Positions 1-6,670 of a stretch of DNA of 21,874 bases are shown piece after piece. Source of the DNA: an uncultured Gemmiger sp. (GTDB lineage Bacteria; Bacillota; Clostridia; Oscillospirales; Ruminococcaceae); contig CAKSUQ010000030.1 of assembly GCA_934502625.1 (NCBI GenBank), positions 1-21,874 on the forward strand, given 5' to 3'. The first letter of the stretch is position 1. The number at the start of each line of letters is the position of its first letter. The notes below the pieces were generated by a model. The model saw only the letters and a list, made by a program, of their open reading frames with translations, made no database searches and had not been told where the DNA came from. A program made the position numbers and the translations under genes.

Positions 1-70
1 GTAGCTCATCTGGTAGAGCGCCACCTTGCCAAGGTGGAGGTAGCGAGTTCGAGCCTCGTCGGCCGCTCCA
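1..70 (+). tRNA. tRNA-Gly (anticodon GCC), 5' end cut off by the window
   Basis: The cloverleaf is readable from acceptor base 7 onward. The D stem is GCTC (4-7) with GAGC (16-19). The anticodon stem is CCACC (21-25) with GGTGG (33-37), enclosing the loop TTGCCAA with anticodon GCC at 28-30. The T arm is 43-59 and the 3' acceptor strand CGGCCGC (60-66) is followed by T and an encoded CCA (68-70). The first six acceptor bases lie outside the window. A strong hairpin terminator follows within 7 bases, so this is the last gene of its transcript. Confidence 0.95.
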
Positions 71-76
71 AACAAA

Positions 77-116
77 GCCCCCGGTTGAAACGTAAGTTTC
101 AACCGGGGGCCTTTCT
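77..116 (+). terminator. Intrinsic terminator of tRNA-Gly
   Basis: A perfect 15-bp stem (77-91 with 96-110) closes a GTAA tetraloop and is followed by CTTTCT. It directly follows the tRNA CCA end and marks the boundary of the accessory stretch that begins downstream. Confidence 0.9.
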
Positions 117-203
117 CGTTATACACGAAATTCCCGGCAAAGGCTGCACTCCCCTTGCTGTTTATATAAATCTTACATTATTAAAGAAAGAAGGCCATTC
201 CCA

Positions 204-734
204 ATGAGCATCATTATCGGCATCGACCACGGCTACTACGCCATCAAGACGGCGCACTGCTCGTTCCCGGCAGGGCTGACAAGCTACGGTGAACACGAAC
301 CCTACACCCGGCAAGGTCTTTTAGAACTTGCCGGGTGCTTTTTTGTTTGTGGTATCGGGCGGCAGCCTATCCAGCGCGACAAGACCGTGAACGATAACTA
401 TTACCTACTGGTGCTGGCGGCCATCGCAAAAGAAACTCAGCAGCGAGGTTTGCCGCCTGAATGTTCGGTGCGAATCGAGGCGGGGTTGCCCCTGACCAGC
501 TTTGGGCGCGACAAGCCGAAGTTCCGGGATTACCTGTTCCGCACCCGGCAGCCTGTGCATTATAGATACAGCCGGATTGAGGTGAAGCGAGGATACGAAA
601 TCAAGCTGGTGCTGGACGCGAACTATCGACAGTTCCTTGACGGCAAGATAGACTATGGTGTTGGGTATCTGATTGAGAAAACAGACATCCGGCATAGAAA
701 GGTAGCCGGACAGATGAAAAAGATGACTGCATAA
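204..734 (+). pseudogene. Truncated/chimeric ParM-like (actin-type plasmid segregation ATPase) gene
   Basis: Residues 1-120 resemble the N-terminal part of ParM/StbA-family segregation ATPases from Firmicutes mobile elements. Residues 3-15 (IIIGIDHGYYAIK) form the actin-like phosphate-1 loop, GRQP lies near 52-55 and GLPLTSFGRDK at 94-104. The open frame is only 176 codons, while the family is usually about 300 or more. After roughly residue 122 the sequence stops resembling ParM, so the second phosphate loop and the adenosine pocket are missing. The tail (residues about 123-176, RIEVKRGYEI... and basic at the end) may come from another gene. A loose similarity to C-termini of large serine recombinases is possible but weak. 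I read it as a deletion fusion and a relic of an integrative element. A purine-rich ribosome site (AAAGAAAGAAGG) precedes the ATG, and a terminator-like hairpin lies inside the frame at 305-344. Confidence 0.65.
305..344 (+). terminator. Terminator-like hairpin inside the parM-like frame
   Basis: CACCCGGCAAG (305-315) pairs with CTTGCCGGGTG (327-337). There is one G-A mismatch, two further pairs (317-318 with 324-325) and a 5-nt loop. The right arm is followed by C and six T (339-344). It has the full form of a Rho-independent terminator but lies about 100 nt inside an open frame, at codons 34-47. It may attenuate the gene, or it may be accidental in a decaying gene. Confidence 0.5.
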
Positions 735-796
735 ACTATTGACTTCACGTTTCGCAAGAATTTCCCCGCATATTGCGCAAAAAATATTTTTGGCGG

Positions 797-830
797 GCTG
801 TGCAACTACCATATATAGTAGTTGCACGGC
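797..830. promoter_or_regulatory. Palindrome upstream of the Bro-N gene promoter (candidate operator)
   Basis: GTGCAACTAC (800-809) and GTAGTTGCAC (818-827) form a perfect 10-bp inverted repeat around an 8-nt AT spacer, and it extends to 13 bp if one G-T pair is allowed. It abuts the -35 of the next gene (831-836). It could be an operator for an element-encoded repressor, or the terminator of the parM-like gene. There is no clean T tract, which favours the operator reading. Confidence 0.45.
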
Positions 831-860
831 TTGCTCTTTTTGCTTGTGGTATGATATAAT
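831..860 (+). promoter_or_regulatory. Promoter of the Bro-N gene
   Basis: The -35 is TTGCTC (831-836) and the -10 is the consensus TATAAT (855-860), with an 18-nt spacer. The Bro-N start codon lies 29 nt further on. The A/T-rich -10 and the adjoining palindrome indicate a regulated promoter of mobile-element type. Confidence 0.6.
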
Positions 861-889
861 GACTGCATAAAAGCCAAGAGGGTGATTGT

Positions 890-1783
890 ATGAGCGAAAA
901 CGAGCAGCTTCAGCTGTTTGAAGATCAACCGATTCGCACCGCGTGGGATGAGAATGCGGAGGAATGGTATTTCTCCATTGTGGATGTAATAACCGTTTTG
1001 ACAGACAGCAAAAACCCAGCTGCATACTGGCGCAAGCTTAAGCAGCGTTTGAAAGCCGAGGGAAATGAAAGCGTGACAAATTGTCACGGGTTAAAATTAA
1101 AAGGAGTGGATGGAAAGAGACGTCTTACTGATGTTGCAACTACCGAGCAGCTTTTGCGCTTGATTCAGGCCATTCCATCCCCTAAGGCAGAGCCCATGAA
1201 AATGTGGCTGGCACAGGTTGGCCGGGAGCGCATAGAGGAAACTCTCGACCCGGAATTGATTGCCGAACGCCTTGTTGAAACTTATGAGCGCAAGGGCTAC
1301 ACGCGGGAGTGGATCAATCAACGCCTACAGGCCATTTCTGCCCGGAAAGAACTCACCGATGAATGGAAAGACCGGGGCATCGAGAAAAGCACCGATTTTG
1401 CTATCCTGACGGATGAGATTACCCGTGCGTGGAGCGGCATGAGTACCCGGCAGTATAAAACTCTAAAAGGCCTGAAAAAGGAAAGCCTGCGGGACAACAT
1501 GAGCACCCTGGAACTCGCCCTAAACATGCTTGCCGAAGCCGCTACCACTGAAATTTCCAAACAGCAAAAGCCCAGCGGCCTTGCAGAAAACCGCAGTGTG
1601 GCCCGTGCTGGCGGTGCAGCGGCAAAGGCCGCTCGTGAAAGCGTGGAAGAGTCCACGGGTAAGCCGGTTATCACATCACAGAATGCTGCACAACTGAATC
1701 ATGTGGTGACGCAGATGATAGAAGATAGCTCGGAAGATGCAAAAGCGGTGAATGAAATGGATAATTCATCCATTCAAGAATGA
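890..1783 (+). CDS. Bro-N domain protein (phage antirepressor / DinD-like)
   Basis: This 297-residue soluble protein has an N-terminal Bro-N-type DNA-binding domain at about residues 10-115. Recognisable parts are WYFSIVDVITVLTDS (26-40), NPAAYWRKLKQRL (42-54) and TTEQLLRLIQAIPSPKAEP (84-102). The C-terminal half (about 118-270) matches my recollection of the helical domain in bacterial BRO/DinD-like proteins: KGYTREWINQRL (135-146), RKELTDEWKDRGI (152-164), LKKESLRDNMSTLELALNML (194-213), then GGAAAKAARE and TGKPVITSQNA. The family is common on prophages and integrative elements, where members act as antirepressors or DNA-damage-linked proteins. The target here cannot be read from sequence. 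The start is set by an AGAGGGTG ribosome site. It lies between the parM relic and the zinc-ribbon gene in the accessory stretch. Its length is normal, so it is probably intact. Confidence 0.85.
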   Translation: MSENEQLQLFEDQPIRTAWDENAEEWYFSIVDVITVLTDSKNPAAYWRKLKQRLKAEGNESVTNCHGLKLKGVDGKRRLTDVATTEQLLRLIQAIPSPKAEPMKMWLAQVGRERIEETLDPELIAERLVETYERKGYTREWINQRLQAISARKELTDEWKDRGIEKSTDFAILTDEITRAWSGMSTRQYKTLKGLKKESLRDNMSTLELALNMLAEAATTEISKQQKPSGLAENRSVARAGGAAAKAARESVEESTGKPVITSQNAAQLNHVVTQMIEDSSEDAKAVNEMDNSSIQE

Positions 1784-1877
1784 ATTTTGATTTCCTTGTA
1801 GGGCATTGATAAAGTTACTCGCTTGATGCTCGATAGCTATGATAGATATGAATACTTTATGCAAGGAGTGATCCAAA

Positions 1878-2852
1878 TTGAATTTGTCCATGTGCCCGTT
1901 GTGCGGAAAAACAAAAGATGCCCAATGTCATATAACCAACAAAGGCGATAATGGATATATAGCCTTTCATTGTGAAACATATAATGCAGAGTATATGTTG
2001 TCAGATGCCCTCTCAGATGCATACTTTAAACGTGATGAGGATTCTTGCATTAAGGGGAATGAAGAAGTAGATAGGCTTTTGAATCTTGCAGTAGAATATA
2101 TTTTGCGCAGAAAAAACGAGACAGAAGTATTACGCTTTTCTTTATCTGAAAATCATCAAGACAATGCCCGCACCATAAATCTGGGGGAAAGACTTGAAAC
2201 ATATCCGATAGAAGTTGTTGACGTAGCTGCGAGAGCGCTTGAAAATTTAGGTATACAATACCCCAAATACGGAGAATCGTTGTATATAAGTCCTAAACTT
2301 AAACGACTGGTATTTGAAAACCCGAATGATAGAGATATTGCCGGAACAATGCATTTGCTTTTCGATTTTGGTTATCTGACAAGGACAAATGTCGAAACTT
2401 ATGAGATTTCCGCAACCGGATGGCAAAAAATAGACGAACTTCATCGGAAGAACAGCGCTGTGAAGCAGGCATTTATAGCAATGTCTTTCGGAAGTGAAAC
2501 TAAAGAAATACGGGAGACTTTCCGTAAGGCAATTGAAGCAAGCGGCTATAATGCACGCATTATCGACGAGAAGGAGCATAACAATCAAATTTTGCCCGAA
2601 ATATTATATGAAATCAAGCGAAGCAAATTTGTCGTAGTGGATGTTACTTATCCTAATAATGGCGCGTATTATGAGGCAGGATACGCACAAGGATTGGAAA
2701 AGGAAGTCATCATTTGTTGTAGGAAAGACATTCTCGATGATCCGAAAAAGAAGCCGCACTTTGATATTGCGCAGAAGTCAATGGTTGTTTGGGAAACTAT
2801 AGAAGATTTGGAAAAGCGGTTGAAGCGAAGAATAGAATCAACGGTTCACTAA
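1878..2852 (+). CDS. Zinc-ribbon / winged-helix-like / nucleoside deoxyribosyltransferase-like (TIR-like) protein
   Basis: The 324-residue protein appears to have three parts. Residues 1-35 carry a probable zinc site (C6-x2-C9, C17/H18, H31-C32). Residues about 150-190 look like a winged helix (LLFDFGYL, then YEISATGWQKIDEL). Residues 196-320 form a Rossmann-like domain of the nucleoside 2-deoxyribosyltransferase/TIR-like type, with AFIAMSFG (198-205), VVVDVT (252-257) and YYEAGYAQG (264-272). E266 sits where the catalytic glutamate of deoxyribosyltransferases lies, and D255 on the preceding strand. Domains of this type are reported in prokaryotic conflict systems as nucleotide or NAD-cleaving effectors, but no activity is proven here. 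The start is TTG, chosen because AAGGAG (1863-1868) lies 9 nt upstream; ATG at 1890 is an in-frame alternative. Codon use is markedly AT-rich compared with the suf genes, which points to horizontal acquisition. Confidence 0.7.
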   Translation: MNLSMCPLCGKTKDAQCHITNKGDNGYIAFHCETYNAEYMLSDALSDAYFKRDEDSCIKGNEEVDRLLNLAVEYILRRKNETEVLRFSLSENHQDNARTINLGERLETYPIEVVDVAARALENLGIQYPKYGESLYISPKLKRLVFENPNDRDIAGTMHLLFDFGYLTRTNVETYEISATGWQKIDELHRKNSAVKQAFIAMSFGSETKEIRETFRKAIEASGYNARIIDEKEHNNQILPEILYEIKRSKFVVVDVTYPNNGAYYEAGYAQGLEKEVIICCRKDILDDPKKKPHFDIAQKSMVVWETIEDLEKRLKRRIESTVH

Positions 2853-2892
2853 AATGGAAAAATCGTATTCCGAGTAGAGCACCTTATCTCCG

Positions 2893-2959
2893 TGCCGTCC
2901 GTTAGAGCACCTGACTGTTAATCAGGGTGTCGTCCGTTCAAGTCGGACTGGGGCAGCCA
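2893..2959 (+). tRNA. tRNA-Asn (anticodon GTT) with a defective 5' half, likely pseudo-tRNA
   Basis: The 3' half is intact. The anticodon stem is CCTGA/TCAGG around CTGTTAA (anticodon GTT), the T arm is GTCCG-TTCAAGT-CGGAC, the acceptor strand is TGGGGCA, then G and CCA ending at 2959. The 5' half is not. After TGCC (2893-2896), which could start the acceptor, the sequence runs directly into GTCCGTTAGAGC. About 11 bases that should complete the acceptor strand and open the D stem are absent. A second copy of TAGAGCACCT lies 28 bp upstream (2875-2884 versus 2903-2912). This fits a tRNA gene damaged by integration, excision or recombination. A normal tRNA terminator follows. Confidence 0.7.
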
Positions 2960-2961
2960 TT

Positions 2962-2992
2962 AGCCTTGAAGCGTATGCTTCAAGGCTTTTTT
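2962..2992 (+). terminator. Intrinsic terminator after tRNA-Asn
   Basis: An 11-bp perfect stem (AGCCTTGAAGC at 2962-2972 with 2977-2987), a GTAT loop and a run of T through 2992. It follows the tRNA CCA end by two bases, as with the tRNA-Gly terminator upstream. Confidence 0.9.
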
Positions 2993-3156
2993 GTATAAAG
3001 CCTCGCCGCCAGTCTTCTCCGCCGGGTCATCCACGGGATCTCCTGCTGATTGGCATAATGTAGTGTACCGCAAACGCAGCTATGCGTCAAAGGAGAGCTT
3101 TCGCGCCTAATTTTGGCCGATTTCCCTATTCTGTGTCAATTTCTTTCGCTGCCCTC
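2993..3156. other. Intergenic stretch before the suf promoter, no gene seen
   Basis: I see no convincing coding region. A short open frame on the minus strand runs back into the tRNA terminator and has no start or ribosome site, so it is not called. Confidence 0.5.
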
Positions 3157-3206
3157 TTGCAATCCCTATAAAAATAGTATAGTATAGTTCGGTAGAGCAA
3201 AACTAT
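3157..3206 (+). promoter_or_regulatory. Probable suf operon promoter, possible operator
   Basis: TTGCAA (3157-3162) lies 17 nt before TAGTAT (3180-3185), inside a stretch of overlapping TATAGT repeats. A short inverted repeat, ATAGTT (3184-3189) with AACTAT (3201-3206), covers the expected transcription start and could bind a regulator. No Fe-S-sensing regulator gene is next door. The position relative to sufC is good, but the exact -10 is ambiguous. Confidence 0.4.
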
Positions 3207-3263
3207 CTGGGCAGGGCAAGTGCGCCCTGACGCCCGGTTATACCACTTGGAGGTGTTTTTTCC

Positions 3264-4022
3264 ATGAGCAGTCCGCTGCTGGAAGTCAAAGATTTACAGG
3301 TCGTCGTCGGCGAGGAAAACAAGATCCTTCTCGACGGATTGAACCTGACGGTGAACGCAGGCGAGACCCATGTTCTGATGGGGCACAACGGTGCCGGCAA
3401 GTCCACCCTGATGAGCGCCCTGATGGGCGACCCCCGTTATACCATTACCCGCGGCCAGATCATCTTCCGCGGGCAGGACATCACCCACGAGACCGCGGAC
3501 GTCCGCGCCCGCGCAGGTATGTTCCTCTCGTTCCAGACGCCGGAGGAGATCCCCGGCATCACGCTGGAGAGTTTCCTGCGCACCGCCGCCGGCGCTGTGA
3601 CCGGCAAGCCCGTCAAGGTCATGAAGTTCCGCCGCGAGATGGCGCAGCAGATGGAAGCCCTGAACATGGATCCCGCCTACGCCGACCGCTATCTGAACGT
3701 CGGCTTTTCCGGCGGCGAGAAGAAAAAGGCCGAGATTCTGCAGCTGCTGATGCTTAAGCCCGCCCTCGCCCTGCTGGACGAGACGGACTCCGGCCTCGAC
3801 GTCGACGCCGTCAAGACCGTCGCCAGCGGCATCAAGGCGTATCACAACGCTGACAACGCCCTCATCATCATCACCCACAACGCCAAGATCCTCGAAGGTC
3901 TGCAGGTCGATTACGTGCATGTGCTGGACGACGCCCGCATCGTGCGCACCGGCGACGGCAGCCTCGTCAACGAGATCATTGAGGAAGGCTTCACCGCCCT
4001 GAAGGAGGACGACGCAAAATGA
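3264..4022 (+). CDS. sufC: SufC, Fe-S cluster assembly ATPase
   Basis: SufC is the cytosolic ABC-type ATPase that drives the SufB-SufD scaffold during Fe-S cluster assembly. The 252-residue protein has Walker A GHNGAGKST (40-48), a Q-loop region at about SFQTPEEIPG (89-98) and the SufC-type signature FSGGEKKKAEI (148-158). The Walker B/D-loop is LALLDETDSGLD (168-179) and the switch histidine is H205 in ITHN. Length matches the family. A strong site GGAGGT (3249-3254) lies 9 nt before the ATG. It is the first gene of sufCBDSU and its stop overlaps the sufB start (ATGA). A typical SufC with nothing missing. Confidence 0.97.
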   Translation: MSSPLLEVKDLQVVVGEENKILLDGLNLTVNAGETHVLMGHNGAGKSTLMSALMGDPRYTITRGQIIFRGQDITHETADVRARAGMFLSFQTPEEIPGITLESFLRTAAGAVTGKPVKVMKFRREMAQQMEALNMDPAYADRYLNVGFSGGEKKKAEILQLLMLKPALALLDETDSGLDVDAVKTVASGIKAYHNADNALIIITHNAKILEGLQVDYVHVLDDARIVRTGDGSLVNEIIEEGFTALKEDDAK

Positions 4023-5437
4023 GAGCCTTCGAGACTGAAAAGACCGACGTCGCCGAGGTCGACCGCAGCGTCTATGATATTAAAGACAAGGTCAACGCGG
4101 CGTTTGAGGTCAACTCCGGCCTGACGTCCGAGATCGTCGAGAAAATTTCGGAGGAAAAGCATGACCCCGAATGGATGCGCATTTTCCGCCTGAAAGCGCT
4201 GGAGACCTACAACAAAATGTCCATTCCCAACTGGGGGCCGTCCCTCGAAGGGTTGGACATGAGCAACATTGTCACCTATGTGCGCCCCAATACCGAGATG
4301 CGCGGCAAGTGGAGCGACGTGCCCGACGACATCAAGAACACGTTTGAGCGTCTGGGCATCCCGCAGGCCGAGCGTTCGAGTCTCGCGGGCGTCGGCGCGC
4401 AGTACGACTCTGAGGTCGTCTACCACAACGTCAAGGCCGAGGTCGCGGCGCAGGGCGTCGTCTACACCGATATGGAGAGCGCACTGACCGGCCCCTATGC
4501 CGAGATGGTGCGCAAGCACTTCATGCGGCTGGTGCCCCCCACCGACCACAAGTTCGCAGCGCTGCACGGCGCTGTGTGGAGCGGCGGTTCCTTCGTCTAC
4601 GTCCCGGCGGGCGTACACGTGGAGATCCCGCTGCAGTCCTACTTCCGCCTGAACGCCCCCGGCGCAGGCCAGTTTGAGCACACCCTCATCATCGTGGACA
4701 AGGGCGCATACCTGCACTTCATCGAGGGCTGCTCTGCCCCGAAGTACAACGTCGCGAACCTGCACGCAGGCTGCGTGGAGATTTATGTCGGCGAGAACGC
4801 CCGCGTGCGGTATTCGACCATTGAGAACTGGTCGAAGAACATGTACAACCTGAACACCAAGCGCGCCAAGGTCGAAAAGGGCGGCACGATCGAGTGGGTC
4901 TCCGGCTCGTTCGGCTCCCACACGGGCTGCCTGTACCCGATGAGCATTCTGCAGGGCGAAGGCTCCCACATGGAGTTCACCGGCATCACCTTTGCGGGTG
5001 CGGGGCAAGACCTCGACACCGGCGCGAAGGTCGTCCACGCCGCGCCCCACACCACAAGCCATATCTCGACGAAGAGCATTGCCCGTGACGGCGGCGTGTC
5101 GAACTTCCGCTCGTCGGTCGTCGTCATGCCGAACGCTGCGGGCAGCAAGTCCAGCGTCAGCTGCGAATCGCTGATGCTGGACGACCGCAGCCGCTCTGAC
5201 ACGATCCCGGCCATGGACATCCGCTGCGATGCCGTAGACGTGGGCCACGAGGCCAAGATCGGCCGCATCAGCGAGGAGGCTATCTTCTACCTGATGAGCC
5301 GCGGCATGACCGAGGAGGACGCCCGCGCCCTGATCGTCGGCGGCTTCGCCGAGCCCATCGCCAAGGAACTGCCGCTGGAGTATGCGGTGGAGATGAATAA
5401 TCTGATTCATCTGGAGATGAAGGGAAGCATCGGGTAA
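4019..5437 (+). CDS. sufB: SufB, Fe-S cluster scaffold subunit
   Basis: SufB is the beta-helix scaffold protein that pairs with SufD and SufC and receives sulfur for cluster building. The 472 residues cover the full family length. Characteristic stretches are SGGSFVYVPAGVHVEIPLQ (188-206), NWSKNMYNLNTKRA (270-283) and the conserved C-terminal block. C382 (SVSCESLMLDD) aligns with the key cysteine of Escherichia coli SufB (Cys405). H410/E411 in VGHEAKIG match the conserved His-Glu pair thought to help form the cluster. The start overlaps the sufC stop by 4 bases, indicating translational coupling. A palindromic element separates it from sufD. Confidence 0.97.
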   Translation: MRAFETEKTDVAEVDRSVYDIKDKVNAAFEVNSGLTSEIVEKISEEKHDPEWMRIFRLKALETYNKMSIPNWGPSLEGLDMSNIVTYVRPNTEMRGKWSDVPDDIKNTFERLGIPQAERSSLAGVGAQYDSEVVYHNVKAEVAAQGVVYTDMESALTGPYAEMVRKHFMRLVPPTDHKFAALHGAVWSGGSFVYVPAGVHVEIPLQSYFRLNAPGAGQFEHTLIIVDKGAYLHFIEGCSAPKYNVANLHAGCVEIYVGENARVRYSTIENWSKNMYNLNTKRAKVEKGGTIEWVSGSFGSHTGCLYPMSILQGEGSHMEFTGITFAGAGQDLDTGAKVVHAAPHTTSHISTKSIARDGGVSNFRSSVVVMPNAAGSKSSVSCESLMLDDRSRSDTIPAMDIRCDAVDVGHEAKIGRISEEAIFYLMSRGMTEEDARALIVGGFAEPIAKELPLEYAVEMNNLIHLEMKGSIG

Positions 5438-5569
5438 AGATAAAAGATAATAGATAAAAGATAAAAATTATGGTGGAGTTTTTGCCAAAGGCAAAAACAA
5501 AATTTTATGTGTGCTTCAGCACACATTCCACATTTTTTATTATCTATTATCTTTTATCTCTTATCTTAC
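5438..5569. repeat. Nested palindromic element between sufB and sufD
   Basis: The outer arms are AT-rich and nearly complementary: GATAAAAGATAATAGATA at about 5439-5456 pairs with its complement at about 5541-5558, with further imperfect pairing on both sides. Inside are two perfect hairpins: GTTTTTGCC-AAA-GGCAAAAAC (5478-5498) and TGTGTGC-TTCA-GCACACA (5508-5525). There is no open frame. It looks like a MITE- or REP-type element, and its transcript could fold into a long cruciform-like structure inside the suf mRNA. Confidence 0.75.
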
Positions 5570-5593
5570 AACTGCTAATAAGGTGATATTGCT

Positions 5594-6670
5594 ATGACAA
5601 CTACAATGAACCGCCTGCCGGTTGCCACTTGGAACCCGCTGGGCGTGAATTATGCACCGGCATCAGCGGCGCTGCCCGATCTGCCCGCCGAGGGCTGGGC
5701 GCAGGCCGAGGCGCTGTCCCCTGCCCTGCCCGCCGGTGTGACCGCCGCCGCTGATTTCGGCGATTTCGCCGCCAGCGGCATGGGCGCCGAGACCGACGCT
5801 TGGCTGGCAGACAACGCCAACCTCGTGAACCATCTGGCCGCCGCAGGCAAGGCCGACACCCCCGTCGTCTTTGAGACGGCGCTGGACGCCGCCCACCCCC
5901 ATGCGCTGACCTATCTCACTATCGACGCCGCCGAGGGCAGCGAGCTGACCATCGTGCAGGTCGTGCGCGGCGACGCCGAGAACGGCGTTTCCGCCAACCT
6001 GACCCGCATCCGCGCCGCCGAAAACGCCCATGTAACCTTGGTGCAGGTACAGCTGCTGGGCAACAACGCCCGCCGCTGGAATGCCGTCGCCATCGAGGAG
6101 GCCAAGTCCGCCCGCGTTGAGCATGTCCGCATCGAGCTGGGCGGCTGCGTCGTCGCCTGCGGTGCGCGCGCCGTGCTCGACCACAACAAGTGCGAATACG
6201 ACCTCGACGCCGTCTACTTCGGCCACGGCGAGGACGTGCTGGACTTCAACGATGTCTCCGTCCACACCGGCAAGGATACCTTGTGCGAGATGCACACCGC
6301 CGGTGTGCTGACCGGCCACGCCGACAAAATTCTGCGCGGTACGGTGGATTTTCAGCACGGTGCAAAGCGCGGTGTCGGCCACGAGAGCGAGGACGTGCTG
6401 TTGTTCAGCCCCGACGCCCGCAACCGTACCGCCCCCCTCATCCTCTGCGGTGAGGAGGAAGTCGAAGGTCAGCACGCTGCCAGCGTGGGTCGTCTCGACG
6501 AGAACAAGCTGTACTATCTGCGCTCCCGCGGCCTGAGTGAGGCGCAGGCGCGCCGCCTGATGGTGGACGCCCGCTTTGCCCCGGCCATCGACAAGATCCC
6601 GCTGGAAGCGCTGCAGGACGAAGTACGTGAAAATGTTGCAGGGAGGCTGAACGATGAACTGGACGGCTGA
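5594..6670 (+). CDS. sufD: SufD, Fe-S cluster assembly protein
   Basis: SufD is the SufB paralogue that completes the SufBC2D complex and is linked to iron entry. The 358-residue protein has a divergent Ala-rich N-terminus (1-100) and the SufBD core after about residue 110. The core includes LDHNKCEYDLDAVYFG (195-210), HTAGVLTGHADK (234-245), DFQHGAKRGVGHESEDVLLF (252-271) and EEEVEGQHAASVGRLDE (287-303). H294 matches the conserved SufD histidine (E. coli His360). The C-terminal YYLRSRGLSEAQARRLMV block parallels SufB. AAGGTGAT precedes the ATG. The last 17 bases overlap sufS. Identity is clear from motifs and gene order. Confidence 0.93.
   Translation: MTTTMNRLPVATWNPLGVNYAPASAALPDLPAEGWAQAEALSPALPAGVTAAADFGDFAASGMGAETDAWLADNANLVNHLAAAGKADTPVVFETALDAAHPHALTYLTIDAAEGSELTIVQVVRGDAENGVSANLTRIRAAENAHVTLVQVQLLGNNARRWNAVAIEEAKSARVEHVRIELGGCVVACGARAVLDHNKCEYDLDAVYFGHGEDVLDFNDVSVHTGKDTLCEMHTAGVLTGHADKILRGTVDFQHGAKRGVGHESEDVLLFSPDARNRTAPLILCGEEEVEGQHAASVGRLDENKLYYLRSRGLSEAQARRLMVDARFAPAIDKIPLEALQDEVRENVAGRLNDELDG

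Noticed and set aside
1802..1950. Protein-like open frame (VTRLMLDSYDRYEYFMQGV...) running into the start of the zinc-ribbon gene
   Set aside because: It follows a stop codon directly, has no suitable start, and overlaps a better-supported gene in another frame. It could be a small gene relic but there is not enough to call it.
2964..3070. Short minus-strand frame ending near the tRNA-Asn terminator
   Set aside because: It runs through the terminator hairpin and lacks a start and ribosome site.
3911..5410. Long open frame on the minus strand opposite sufB
   Set aside because: It mirrors the GC-rich third positions of sufB. It has no ribosome site, is low-complexity (His/Val/Arg-rich), and the plus strand carries a clear SufB.
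5478..5525. Hairpins in the sufB-sufD gap as transcription terminators
   Set aside because: Neither is followed by a proper T tract, and sufD has no separate promoter that I can identify. A structural element is more likely.
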